Of a DNA stretch of 64,000 nucleotides, positions 7,923-16,757 are shown piece after piece; position 1 is the first letter of the stretch, and the number at the start of each line of letters is the position of its first letter. The stretch is from Pseudomonadota bacterium (GTDB lineage: Bacteria; Pseudomonadota; Gammaproteobacteria; Steroidobacterales; Steroidobacteraceae), in contig JAPLSH010000007.1 in the NCBI GenBank assembly GCA_026398735.1, positions 40,624 through 104,623 on the forward strand. The letters run 5' to 3'. Both the position numbers and the translations under genes were made by a program. The notes beneath the pieces are model-generated. The model made no database searches and was not told the origin of the DNA. It was given only the letters and a program-made list of their open reading frames with translations.

Positions 7923-10700
7923 ATGAGCCCAAATTTCCGCACTTGGCCCATGACGCCGGTCGCTCTGGCTGTATCGCTGCTTTGCTCTGGCGTTGCCGCA
8001 GCCCAACAAGCACCCGCCAGTGAATCTGTCGAAGAGGTGATTGTCACCGGCTTGCGGCCCATCGCTGAGTCCGAGGCAGCCGCACTGCGCGCGCAGAAGA
8101 ACTCTTTCTCACTGGTCACCATCGCCGCAGCAGATGGTGTGGGCCGGTTGCCAGACCAGAACATCGCGCAGGCCACCAGCCGTCTGCCAGGACTTGCCGT
8201 CGAGCGTGATCAGGGTCAAGCGCGCTATATCAGCATCCGCGGCGCTCCCAATTACTGGTCGACCCTGAGCTTCGACGGCGTCAATGTCGTCAGCCCCGAG
8301 GGCCGCGACGCGCGTTACGACGCAGTGCCATCAGCCATCGCCTCACAGATCGTCGTCTCCAAAGCCGTCACGCCCGACATGCCGGGCGAGACGGTGTCGG
8401 GCAACGTCAACATCATTACCCGCTCTGCCTTCGATCAGGCAGGTCGCAGCATTTCGGGCAAGGTCGGCTATGGCTCTGCGGAACTGGGCGATCGCCCGCA
8501 GTACGAAGGCTCGCTGGTGTTTTCAGACCGCTATTCCACTGCCAGCGGCGAGTGGGGCGTGGTCCTGTCAGGCTCGTACTTCCAGCGCGACATGGTCACC
8601 GACAATTTCGAGACGGACTATGAACGCGTAGCGCAGGACCAGCGTCCGGACGCGGCCACACGGTTCTGGGCCCATGAGGCAGAAAACAAACTGTATCGGC
8701 TGACCCGCAAGAACTGGTCTGGCTCAGGGCGTCTGGACTGGAGGCAGGGCGACAACGATGTGTCGTTGCGTTCCATCTATACGATCTTCACCGACGACGA
8801 AGCTCGCGATAACTTCCGCTTTGATCTGGACGACCGGCAGTCGGATCTGGTTGCCAACACTGCCGGCTGCACCATCGCCGCCAACCTGACGCCCACGACC
8901 TCCGGCTATGCCGACGTGTGCATCGGCAACACGCCGCGCACAGGCACGGTCTATGGCATCGACATCCGCCAGCGCTCCACGCTGCGTGCATTCCGCCAGT
9001 CGATCTTCACCAACAGCCTGGAAGGCAAGCACGGCATGGCCAACGGCTGGAGCGTGAATTGGCTCGCCAATGTCACCGAGTCCAAGGACGATCGCTCTGT
9101 AGTGGGAGAGACCACCTGGGACAGCCCCAGCACGCGCTCACTGCGGCCTACTGTGTCCTATGACTTCTCTGATCCGAATCGTTCGCGATTGATGCTCTAC
9201 ACCACACAACAGTTAGCCAGCCCGACCCGCTACCAGGCAGGCACGGCTGTGACAGCCATCGACACATTCAGCAAGCCGCTTGCGTCGCTGACGCTGCTGG
9301 ATGCGGTGGACACCACGCGCGCCTACACCGGGCGACTGGTCGTTGCGCGCGAAACTTCACTGTGGGGCGCCGACGCTGTGCTCAAGGCCGGTGTGCAATT
9401 TGACCAGCGCACCAAGGTGGTCGACGAGAACAACATCGTTCTCAACACCGCAGCGCAGTTCACCGCAGTTGGCATAGCTACGGACTACAACCAGTTCTCG
9501 TTGGATAAGGCCTTCTTGGGCAAGATCCCGATGGACTACACGTTCCGCTATTTCGACACCGCCAAGATGCGCGCTGCAGCCAAGACGGCTGCAGGCCTAT
9601 ACACCTTTGCACCGGTGACCAGCAACATCTATGACGTACGCGAGCAGGTCTATGCCGGATATGTCATGGGCACGCTCAAGTACGGCTGGGGCTCGGTGGT
9701 CGGCGGCGTGCGCGTCGAGGAACTGAAGAACCGCGGTATTGCGCTAGGTACCATCGGTACCAGCAGCAGCAACATCACCGCAGAGTCTTCGCGTCCATTG
9801 GTGTTCCCCAGCTTGCATCTGAATTACGACATCGATGACTCACGCAAGCTGCGCCTGTCGTTTAACACGGGTGCGGCGCGGGCCGACTATGACCAGCTGC
9901 GTCCCAACGTCACCATCAACGATTCCAACCAGTCGATCTCAGGCGGCAACCCAGCCGTTAAGCCCGAGCGCGCACAGGGTGTTGATGCTTACTTCGAGTG
10001 GTACATCCAGCCGCAGGGCTACGTGATGGCCGGCCTGTTCTACAAGAGCGTCAGCGATGTGTTGTATCGGCAGACGCGTACCTTCGGTTCAGATGCACTC
10101 AATAGCAGCAGCATCGACCGCTCTTCCTATGCCTTCACTGGCATCACCAACGGTGGCGACGGACGCATCTATGGCGTTGAAGCAGCCATTCAGCAGCAAC
10201 TGGAGCCTTGGGCGGCGCAGCTGGGGCTACCGGGTTGGATGGGCGGCTTTGGACTCAGCGCCAATGCCACCTACAACGATAGCGAGGCCACCAAGCCCGC
10301 CATCGGCGCCATACCCGAGCGCAAACTGCGTCTGCCAGGTACCTCGGACTTCATCTACAACCTGTCCGCCTATTACGAGAAGTATGGCTTCTCGGTGCGC
10401 TTGAGCTATCAGGCTCGCAGCGAATGGCTTGACGGCTATGCGGACGATCTGACCGATGGCGGTGACACCTACTGGGCCGCGGATGACGAACTGGACTTCT
10501 CTGCCCGCTATGCCTTCAACAACAAGGTAGAGGTCTTTTTCGACGCCACCAACCTGCTCAACAAGCCGGGTCGCAGGTTCTCGGAGCCAGGCAACCTGCT
10601 GACCGCGACGGGCATTCCCACTGGATTCTCTGACAGCCAGACAATCGAGTGGGAGCGCTTTGGTCGTCGCATGGCAGGTGGTGTGCGAGTGAAGTTCTGA
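7923..10700 (+). CDS. TonB-dependent receptor (Xanthomonas/Caulobacter type), phytase-linked
   Basis: Outer-membrane receptor of 925 residues. It has a signal peptide ending GVAAA-QQ, a TonB-box-like stretch EEVIVTGLR, a plug domain (LPDQNIAQATSRLPGLAVER, then a YISIRGAP segment and the GETVSGNVNIITRSAF region) and a long beta-barrel ending in the aromatic terminus RVKF. The plug wording matches the TonB-Xanth-Caul group. Its stop overlaps the phytase start (TGATG), and phytase in turn overlaps a PhoX-like gene. The likely cargo is therefore inositol phosphate or a product of its breakdown (inference from the operon). I saw no convincing Pho box in 7731-7922. Confidence 0.93.
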   Translation: MSPNFRTWPMTPVALAVSLLCSGVAAAQQAPASESVEEVIVTGLRPIAESEAAALRAQKNSFSLVTIAAADGVGRLPDQNIAQATSRLPGLAVERDQGQARYISIRGAPNYWSTLSFDGVNVVSPEGRDARYDAVPSAIASQIVVSKAVTPDMPGETVSGNVNIITRSAFDQAGRSISGKVGYGSAELGDRPQYEGSLVFSDRYSTASGEWGVVLSGSYFQRDMVTDNFETDYERVAQDQRPDAATRFWAHEAENKLYRLTRKNWSGSGRLDWRQGDNDVSLRSIYTIFTDDEARDNFRFDLDDRQSDLVANTAGCTIAANLTPTTSGYADVCIGNTPRTGTVYGIDIRQRSTLRAFRQSIFTNSLEGKHGMANGWSVNWLANVTESKDDRSVVGETTWDSPSTRSLRPTVSYDFSDPNRSRLMLYTTQQLASPTRYQAGTAVTAIDTFSKPLASLTLLDAVDTTRAYTGRLVVARETSLWGADAVLKAGVQFDQRTKVVDENNIVLNTAAQFTAVGIATDYNQFSLDKAFLGKIPMDYTFRYFDTAKMRAAAKTAAGLYTFAPVTSNIYDVREQVYAGYVMGTLKYGWGSVVGGVRVEELKNRGIALGTIGTSSSNITAESSRPLVFPSLHLNYDIDDSRKLRLSFNTGAARADYDQLRPNVTINDSNQSISGGNPAVKPERAQGVDAYFEWYIQPQGYVMAGLFYKSVSDVLYRQTRTFGSDALNSSSIDRSSYAFTGITNGGDGRIYGVEAAIQQQLEPWAAQLGLPGWMGGFGLSANATYNDSEATKPAIGAIPERKLRLPGTSDFIYNLSAYYEKYGFSVRLSYQARSEWLDGYADDLTDGGDTYWAADDELDFSARYAFNNKVEVFFDATNLLNKPGRRFSEPGNLLTATGIPTGFSDSQTIEWERFGRRMAGGVRVKF

Positions 10701-11731
10701 TGAGACGCTGGCTGCTACTGGTGACTGCCTTGGCATCGTCCGCCATGGCAGTACCACTGCCAACGGCAACCGTGGCAGCCAGAGGTCAGACAGTGCCGGT
10801 GGGTACGGCGGCGGACGATGCCGCCGATGATCCGGCGATCTGGTTCAACCGCCGTACGCCCTCGGCCAGCCTGATTGTCGCCACCGACAAGAAGGCAGGT
10901 CTTTATGTGTACGGCCTCGACGGACAGGTTCGACAGTTTGTACCTGCCGGCCGTGTGAACAACGTCGATCTGATCGACCAGGGCCGCCACGACGTGGTGG
11001 TGGTTGCCAGCGATCGCAATGACCCCATGCAGGCGCGCCTGCGAATCTACAGACTCGATACTCGCCTTGGGCAACTGCAAGAGTTGGGCGTGGTCGACGC
11101 AGGACAGGGCGAGGCCTATGGCATCTGTCTGTGGCAGGACAAGGGTAGGCTGCAGGCCTTTTCGGTACTCAAACACGGCGTAACGGTGCAGCTGCAACTG
11201 CGCCTGACTCGCAACGGTGTATCGGCAACGCAGGTACGCCAGTTCACGCTAGCCACGCAGACCGAAGGCTGCGTCGTGGATGCACGCACTGCGACGCTGT
11301 ACGTCGGCGAGGAAGATCGCGGTATTTGGGCGTTCAAACTCAACGCGGCCAACGACGCTGCTGCACCTACTCTAGTAGCGGCCACCGACGGCTCCACTCT
11401 GGTGGCTGATGTGGAAGGTTTGGCTTTGGCGCCACTGGGGCGCCGTCAGGGCTGGTTGGTGGCATCGAGTCAGGGCGATAACGCCTATGTCGTCTACCGT
11501 CTACCCGACATGACTGCGGCAGGCAGGTTTCGCATCAGCGGCGGATCCCTCGGCGGTACCGAAGAAACTGACGGAATCGAGCTGAAGCTGGGTAACTTCG
11601 GTCCCGGCTTCGAGCAGGGACTACTGGTCATTCAGGATGGCGATAACGCGCCTGCAGCCCAGAACTTCAAGCTGGTGTCCTGGGGCGATGTGCTGCGAGC
11701 ACTGAATCTGGAATCAACGGGAATCAAGTAA
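10700..11731 (+). CDS. beta-propeller phytase (3-phytase)
   Basis: Secreted protein of 343 residues with signal peptide ending SSAMA-VP. It shows the beta-propeller phytase signatures: DDAADDPAIWFN with a following TDKKAGLYVYGLDGQV, the NNVDL motif after GR, SDRNDPMQARLRIY, then TEGCVVDARTATLYVGEEDRGIW, ADVEGLALAP, and a late GTEETDGIELK. These acidic residues bind the calcium ions that activate the enzyme. Members remove phosphates from myo-inositol hexakisphosphate at neutral pH. The ATG overlaps the receptor stop, and the stop overlaps the next ATG (TAATG), so all three genes are translationally coupled. The longer frame starting at 10649 lies inside the receptor and is rejected because the signal peptide begins at 10700. 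Confidence 0.93.
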   Translation: MRRWLLLVTALASSAMAVPLPTATVAARGQTVPVGTAADDAADDPAIWFNRRTPSASLIVATDKKAGLYVYGLDGQVRQFVPAGRVNNVDLIDQGRHDVVVVASDRNDPMQARLRIYRLDTRLGQLQELGVVDAGQGEAYGICLWQDKGRLQAFSVLKHGVTVQLQLRLTRNGVSATQVRQFTLATQTEGCVVDARTATLYVGEEDRGIWAFKLNAANDAAAPTLVAATDGSTLVADVEGLALAPLGRRQGWLVASSQGDNAYVVYRLPDMTAAGRFRISGGSLGGTEETDGIELKLGNFGPGFEQGLLVIQDGDNAPAAQNFKLVSWGDVLRALNLESTGIK

Positions 11732-13101
11732 TGAGTCTGACGCGTCGGCGCTTCACGGGCCTTGCCCTGACCTCTATGGCCATGGGCTGTCTGGCTGCGG
11801 CGGTACGCGCCGCAGACCCACAGCAGTCACCACCGACAGCGCGAGGTTACGGACCGCTGCTTGCAGACCCCTTGGGACTGCTCGACCTGCCAGCCGGTTT
11901 TACCTATCGCGTAATTTCCACGGCCGGCGAACGCATGAGCGACGGCTTTGTGGTGCCGGATAATTTTGATGGCATGGGCTGTATAGCCTTGGGCAATGGT
12001 CAGCTTGCGCTAGTGCGCAACCACGAGCTGGGACCGGCAGCGCTAGACAAAGGCCCCTCCGGCGGCGATGGCGCACTGCTGGCACGACTGGCAAAGCTGC
12101 CGGCCTTTGACCGCGACAACAGCGGCCGTGTCTTGCCCGGCGGTACCACCACGCTGGTCTATGACCCCAGCTCCGGGCGCGTGCAGTCGCAATGGCTGTC
12201 ACTGAGTGGGACAGCGACCAATTGCGCCGGCGGCACGACGCCTTGGGGCAGCTGGCTCAGCTGCGAAGAATCGGTAGTGGGGATGCCAGAGGTCGGGCGC
12301 CCTCACGGCTGGGTTTTTGAGGTGGCCGCCACCGCACAGAAACCAGCCGAGCCCATCGCTCTGCAGGGCTTGGGTCGCTTCCGACATGAGGCCGCCACCA
12401 TCGACCCGGACACAGGGATTGCCTACCTCACCGAGGACCGTGAGGACAGTCTGCTGTACCGGTTCCTGCCCGAGCGGCCCGGCAATCTTGCTGCCGGTGG
12501 GCGACTGCAAGCACTGGCACTGGTCGATGGTCTGCGTGACAGCCGCAATTGGGTGGCTGCATATCAACGGCAGGGTGCCTGGAACACCGTTCGCTGGATA
12601 GACCTCGACGGCGTAGACAGTCCGCAGGACGATCTGCGGCTGCGCGGTGCCGAACAAGGCGCCCTGATCTTTGCGCGCGGCGAGGGTATCCACATGGGCC
12701 GGGATGCCAACGGGCAGCAAGAACTTTATTTCTGCTGCACCTCGGGCGGTGCGGGGCGTTACGGCCAGGTGCAGCGTTTGCAACTGGGCGCAGCGGCTGG
12801 TGCCGATCGACTTCAACTATTCCTGGAGTCCACCGATCCACAGCGCTTTGACTACGGCGACAACATCACCGTAGCGCCTTGGGGCCATCTGGTCATCTGC
12901 GAGGACAGGACCGGAAAGAAGGTCAATCACCTGCGCGCTATCACACCCGCCGGTGCGCTCTACACGATCGCACGGCTCAACGCCGACACGGAGCTTGCCG
13001 GCGCTTGTTTCTCGCCAGACGGCACGACGATGTTCGTCAACGCCTATGCGCCCGGCCGTACCCTGGCCATCACCGGTCCGTGGCGCAGCGTCTTGGTATG
13101 A
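11731..13101 (+). CDS. phoX: PhoX-like alkaline phosphatase (DUF839)
   Basis: Protein of 456 residues of the PhoX family, calcium/iron-dependent phosphomonoesterases. The N-terminus has a twin-arginine signal (TRRRFTGLAL), so export through Tat and a periplasmic or extracellular location are expected, as for PhoX. Family marks are LLDLPAGFTYRVIS, GMGCIALGNGQLALVRNHEL, NCAGGTTPWGSWLSCEES and RFRHEAATIDPDTGIAYLTE. The end (NADTELAGACFSPDGTTMFV) is also typical. It is third in the receptor-phytase-phosphatase operon. Together with phytase it would complete dephosphorylation of phytate products. The exact metal content and substrate range cannot be read from sequence. Confidence 0.88.
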   Translation: MSLTRRRFTGLALTSMAMGCLAAAVRAADPQQSPPTARGYGPLLADPLGLLDLPAGFTYRVISTAGERMSDGFVVPDNFDGMGCIALGNGQLALVRNHELGPAALDKGPSGGDGALLARLAKLPAFDRDNSGRVLPGGTTTLVYDPSSGRVQSQWLSLSGTATNCAGGTTPWGSWLSCEESVVGMPEVGRPHGWVFEVAATAQKPAEPIALQGLGRFRHEAATIDPDTGIAYLTEDREDSLLYRFLPERPGNLAAGGRLQALALVDGLRDSRNWVAAYQRQGAWNTVRWIDLDGVDSPQDDLRLRGAEQGALIFARGEGIHMGRDANGQQELYFCCTSGGAGRYGQVQRLQLGAAAGADRLQLFLESTDPQRFDYGDNITVAPWGHLVICEDRTGKKVNHLRAITPAGALYTIARLNADTELAGACFSPDGTTMFVNAYAPGRTLAITGPWRSVLV

Positions 13102-13180
13102 GGCAGCGAAGCGCGACAAACACCGACCTTTTGGCGTAGATTCCGCCCTCCTACAACCTAATTCGACAGGATTGCCTGCC

Positions 13181-13945
13181 ATGGCCACAACCCCGACCGC
13201 ACCGCGTCAGCCGCTGTTCTACGTTGATCCGCAGCCGCTGAACCTGCAGCAGCATCGCGAAATTCGCTTGAAGAACGGCAATTACGCCTTCACCAGCGAA
13301 GCGCTGGCCATGCCGGCCGTGTTTGGCGAATTCGCCGACCTGTCCCGCCACTATCCGGTGCTGTTCGCCGGTGGCGACGATGGCGGCCCGATCGCCCTGC
13401 TGGGCGTCGATGCCACCAACGTGTTTGTCACCGATGGCGTCTGGGCTGCAGACCACTACATTCCCGCCTATGTGCGTCGTCATCCTTTTGGTCTGATGGC
13501 GCTGACCCCGGACGCTAAGCCTGAGGAATATGCCTTGGCGTTAGACGTGGCCAGCCCGCGTGTGACCACCGATGCTACCGAGAGCATCGCGTTGTTCGAG
13601 GGCGAAGAGCCCAGCGCGTTTGTCAAAGAGATGCTGAACTTCTGCAGCGCCTACAGCGCCGACGCGTTGGTCACCATCGAGATGTGCCGGGCGCTGCGCG
13701 CCAAGGGCGTACTGGTGGACCGTCGTTTGGATGGCACGCTGCCCGACGGTCAGAAGATCGGCATCGATGGCTTCCAAGTGGTCGATGCGCAGAAGCTCAC
13801 CGATCTGGATGCAGAGACCATCGTGGATTGGCACCGTCGCGGCTGGATGTCCGCATGCTTCTTCCACTTGGCGTCGATGCAGCGCGTGAGCGACCTGATG
13901 GGGCTGCGCGCCAAGATCAACGCGCCGATCAAGAATATCGGCTAA
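13181..13945 (+). CDS. SapC-family protein
   Basis: Protein of 254 residues of the SapC family (Pfam SapC), named after a Campylobacter S-layer-associated protein; its biochemical role is unknown. Recognised by the N-terminal FYVDPQPLNLQQHREIRLK, the segment FAGGDDGGPIALLGV, the run ADHYIPAYVRRHPFGLM and the C-terminal region DLDAETIVDWHRRGWMSACF. There is no signal peptide. ATG 13181 is chosen because an AGGA lies about ten bases upstream and the family starts here; a longer frame reaches back into phoX. In Caulobacter-like bacteria SapC genes often sit beside TonB receptors, as here. The 79-base gap from phoX suggests its own promoter. Confidence 0.85.
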   Translation: MATTPTAPRQPLFYVDPQPLNLQQHREIRLKNGNYAFTSEALAMPAVFGEFADLSRHYPVLFAGGDDGGPIALLGVDATNVFVTDGVWAADHYIPAYVRRHPFGLMALTPDAKPEEYALALDVASPRVTTDATESIALFEGEEPSAFVKEMLNFCSAYSADALVTIEMCRALRAKGVLVDRRLDGTLPDGQKIGIDGFQVVDAQKLTDLDAETIVDWHRRGWMSACFFHLASMQRVSDLMGLRAKINAPIKNIG

Positions 13946-13950
13946 TACCG

Positions 13951-13971
13951 CCGCAGGCGATCAGCCTGCGG
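13951..13971. terminator. 8-bp GC hairpin between convergent sapC-like gene and aspS
   Basis: CCGCAGGC, loop GATCA, GCCTGCGG: a perfect 8-bp stem. The aspS stop codon lies in the loop. There is no long T run on either side, so termination is plausible but not certain; it could serve both directions. Confidence 0.5.
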
Positions 13972-15736
13972 TTGGCAGCTGCCGCACGCGGATGTTGAGT
14001 TCCTTCAGCTGACGCTCGCTCACTTCGGTGGGCGCGTCAGTCATCGGGCAAGCCGCAGTCTGCGTCTTGGGGAAGGCAATCACGTCGCGGATGCTTTCTG
14101 CACCCGCCATCAGCATCACCAGACGATCCAGCCCAAAGGCCAGGCCGCCATGCGGCGGTGCGCCGAACTTGAGCGCATCGAGCAGGAAGCCGAACTTCAG
14201 ACGCGCTTCCTCAGGGGCAATGCCCAGCAGTGAGAACACCGCTGACTGCATGTCCTCACGGTGGATACGCACCGAACCGCCACCGACTTCCGATCCGTTG
14301 AGCACCATGTCGTAGGCCTTGGCCACGGCAGCGCCCGGATCAGCCGCCAATGCAGCCGGATCGTCGAGCTTGGGTGCAGTGAACGGATGGTGCATCGCGG
14401 CCCAGCGCTTCTCATCGCCATCCCACTCGAACATCGGGAAATCGACCACCCACAGCGGCCGCCAGCCCGGCTCGACCAATTTGAGGTCCTGACCGATCTT
14501 CAGACGCAACGCGCCCAGCGCATCGCTGACCACCTTGGCGCTGTCTGCGCCGAAGAAGATCAGGTCGTTGTCCTGGGCACCGGTGCGCTCAAGGATGCCG
14601 GCCAGTGCGTCGTCGGACAGAAACTTGGTGATGGGAGATTGCAGGCCATCGCGACCCTTGGCGCGCTCGTTGACCTTGATGTACGCCAGACCCTTGGCAC
14701 CGTAACGGCCCACAAAGGCGGTGTAGTCGTCGATCTCTTTGCGACTCAGCGCAGCGCCACCTGGGGCACGCAGCGCCGCCACACGGCCACTGGGGCTGGC
14801 AGCCGGCGCCGAGAACACTTTGAAGTCACAGCCCGCCACCAGATCTGCCACATCGACCAGCTCCAGCGATACGCGCAGATCTGGCTTGTCTGAACCATAG
14901 CGACGCATCGCCTCGGCATAGCTCATGCGCGGCAACGGATTGGGCAAGGCGACGTCCATCACCTTGGCAAAGACATCACGGATCAGTCCTTCCATCAGCG
15001 CCATGATCTGGTCTTGCGACAGGAAGGACGTCTCGATATCCAGCTGGGTGAACTCGGGCTGGCGATCAGCACGCAGGTCTTCGTCACGGAAGCAGCGCAC
15101 GATCTGGTAGTAACGGTCGAAGCCAGCAACCATAAGCAGTTGCTTAAAGATCTGCGGCGACTGCGGCAGCGCAAAGAACTTGCCGTGATGCGTGCGGCTG
15201 GGCACCAAGTAATCGCGCGCGCCCTCGGGCGTGGCCTTGGTGAGCATCGGCGTCTCGATATCGATAAAGCCGTTGTCATCCATGTAGCGGCGCATCGCAC
15301 TGGTGACGCGATGACGCAGCCGCAGGCGCTGGTTCATTTCGTCGCGACGCAGATCCAGATAGCGATAGCGCAAGCGCACTTCTTCACTGACATGCTCGTC
15401 GAGCTGGAACGGCAGCGGCTCGCTGCGGTTGAGCACCACCAGCTTGCGCGCCAGCAGCTCGACACCGCCCGAGGCGATGTTGGCGTTGACGGTGCCGGCC
15501 GGGCGGGCGCGCACCAGCGCCTCGACGCTGATCACGTACTCGCTGCGCAGACGCTCGGCATCGGCAAACAACTGCGGCACGTCCGGGTCGAACACCACCT
15601 GTACCAGACCCTCGCGGTCGCGCAGGTCGACAAATATGACTCCGCCATGGTCGCGACGGCGATTCACCCAGCCGGCAAGCGTGACTTGCTGTCCGATGAG
15701 GGATTCGTCGACTTGGCCGCAATAGTGGCTGCGCAT
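13961..15736 (-). CDS. aspS: aspartyl-tRNA synthetase
   Basis: Class II synthetase of 591 residues (E. coli AspRS has 590), charging tRNA-Asp. It has an OB-fold anticodon domain at the N-terminus ([20 protein letters not shown]), a catalytic core with [12 protein letters not shown] (motif 1 region), [18 protein letters not shown] (motif 2), a GAD insertion, and [13 protein letters not shown] (motif 3). I chose ATG 15736 (MRSHYCGQ), which matches the E. coli start MRTEYCGQ; ATG 15742 adds two residues. Elsewhere aspS often follows fmdB and a DUF502 gene. Here those two lie about 4 kb away on the same strand, with a receptor and an opposing RIO kinase in between. Confidence 0.97.
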   Translation of the reverse strand: MRSHYCGQVDESLIGQQVTLAGWVNRRRDHGGVIFVDLRDREGLVQVVFDPDVPQLFADAERLRSEYVISVEALVRARPAGTVNANIASGGVELLARKLVVLNRSEPLPFQLDEHVSEEVRLRYRYLDLRRDEMNQRLRLRHRVTSAMRRYMDDNGFIDIETPMLTKATPEGARDYLVPSRTHHGKFFALPQSPQIFKQLLMVAGFDRYYQIVRCFRDEDLRADRQPEFTQLDIETSFLSQDQIMALMEGLIRDVFAKVMDVALPNPLPRMSYAEAMRRYGSDKPDLRVSLELVDVADLVAGCDFKVFSAPAASPSGRVAALRAPGGAALSRKEIDDYTAFVGRYGAKGLAYIKVNERAKGRDGLQSPITKFLSDDALAGILERTGAQDNDLIFFGADSAKVVSDALGALRLKIGQDLKLVEPGWRPLWVVDFPMFEWDGDEKRWAAMHHPFTAPKLDDPAALAADPGAAVAKAYDMVLNGSEVGGGSVRIHREDMQSAVFSLLGIAPEEARLKFGFLLDALKFGAPPHGGLAFGLDRLVMLMAGAESIRDVIAFPKTQTAACPMTDAPTEVSERQLKELNIRVRQLPTAG

Positions 15737-15863
15737 GGGCATGGGCTCGTTGGGTAAGGCCGCAGGATGTTACGGAGCCCCTCCAAGCGGCGCAACCGCC
15801 GCAGCGTCGGCCCCCCTATACTGCCGCCCGCCCCACTCCCGGGGCAGCCACAGCAGCCCCCAT

Positions 15864-16721
15864 TTGAAGACTCCCCGCGAACTGCAACCCCTGATGGACG
15901 ACGGCATCATCGACAGCGTGCTGCGGCGCCTCAAGAGCGGCAAAGAGGCCACCGTCTATCTGGTGGACTGCGGTGGACAGGTGCGCTGTGCCAAGGTCTA
16001 CAAGGACAGTCAGCAACGCGGCTTCCACAAGCTGGCCGAATACCAGGAAGGCCGTACCGTGCGCGGCAGCCGTGATGCCCGCGCCGTAGGCAAAGGCGGC
16101 AAGCATGGCCGCAGCGTGCAGGAAGCGCACTGGAAGAACGCCGAGGTCGAGGCACTGTACCGGCTGTCACGCGCCGGCGTGCGCGTACCGGAACCTTACG
16201 GCGTGTTTGACGGCGTGCTGCTGATGGAACTGCTGCGCGATGCAGAAGGCAACCCGGCACCGCGGCTCAACGATGTCACGTTGACCTATGAGCAGGCTAT
16301 GGCTTGGCATGCGTTCATGATTCAACAAGTGGTGTTGATGCTGTGCGCCGGGTTAATCCATGGTGATCTGTCAGAGTTCAACGTGCTGGTGGATGCCGGT
16401 GGACCGGTGATTATCGATCTGCCACAAGCGGTGGACTCCGCGGCCAACAACAATGCCTTCCGGCTGTTTGAGCGCGACGTGGACAACCTGCGCGAGACCT
16501 TTGGCCGCGCCGCACCAGAGCTGCTGACCACTCACTATGCACACGAGATCTGGCAGCACTATCAAGCCGGCACGCTGACGCCCGAGACACGGCTGACCGG
16601 TGAGTTTGTATTTGATGAGACGGTGCCGGATGTGGCCGGCGTGCTGCAGCACATCGAAGACGAGCGCCAGGAAATGCTGGATCGCTTAGAGCGTATCGCA
16701 AACGCAGAGGCCGGCGATTAG
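15864..16721 (+). CDS. RIO-family serine/threonine protein kinase
   Basis: Bacterial RIO-like kinase of 285 residues from the TTG at 15864. The P-loop-like stretch is SGKEATVYLV (residues 25-34). The catalytic loop is GLIHGDLSEFNVLV and the metal-binding aspartate lies in VIIDLPQAVD. QEGRTVRGSRDARAVGKG and AEVEALYRLSRAGVRVPEPY are typical of the group. TTG is chosen because homologues start KTPxxLQPLxDDG at this point. Frames reaching back to 15735 cross the aspS start and carry a low-complexity leader; ATG 15894 is a shorter option. The target in bacteria is unknown. The gene is divergent from aspS and convergent with a TonB receptor. Confidence 0.85.
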   Translation: MKTPRELQPLMDDGIIDSVLRRLKSGKEATVYLVDCGGQVRCAKVYKDSQQRGFHKLAEYQEGRTVRGSRDARAVGKGGKHGRSVQEAHWKNAEVEALYRLSRAGVRVPEPYGVFDGVLLMELLRDAEGNPAPRLNDVTLTYEQAMAWHAFMIQQVVLMLCAGLIHGDLSEFNVLVDAGGPVIIDLPQAVDSAANNNAFRLFERDVDNLRETFGRAAPELLTTHYAHEIWQHYQAGTLTPETRLTGEFVFDETVPDVAGVLQHIEDERQEMLDRLERIANAEAGD

Positions 16722-16730
16722 CCGGCCTCT
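16706..16730. terminator. 10-bp GC hairpin between convergent RIO kinase and TonB receptor
   Basis: AGAGGCCGGC, loop GATTA, GCCGGCCTCT: a perfect 10-bp stem with the RIO kinase stop codon starting in the loop. It is followed by GGTGCTTGTT rather than a strict T run. It probably terminates the kinase transcript and perhaps the opposing receptor transcript. Confidence 0.55.
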
Positions 16731-16757
16731 GGTGCTTGTTAGGCAATCAACCCTGGA

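Noticed and set aside
15735..15863. N-terminal extension of the RIO kinase
   Set aside because: The 43 added residues are low complexity and cross the aspS start; homologous kinases begin at the KTPxxLQP segment coded from 15864.
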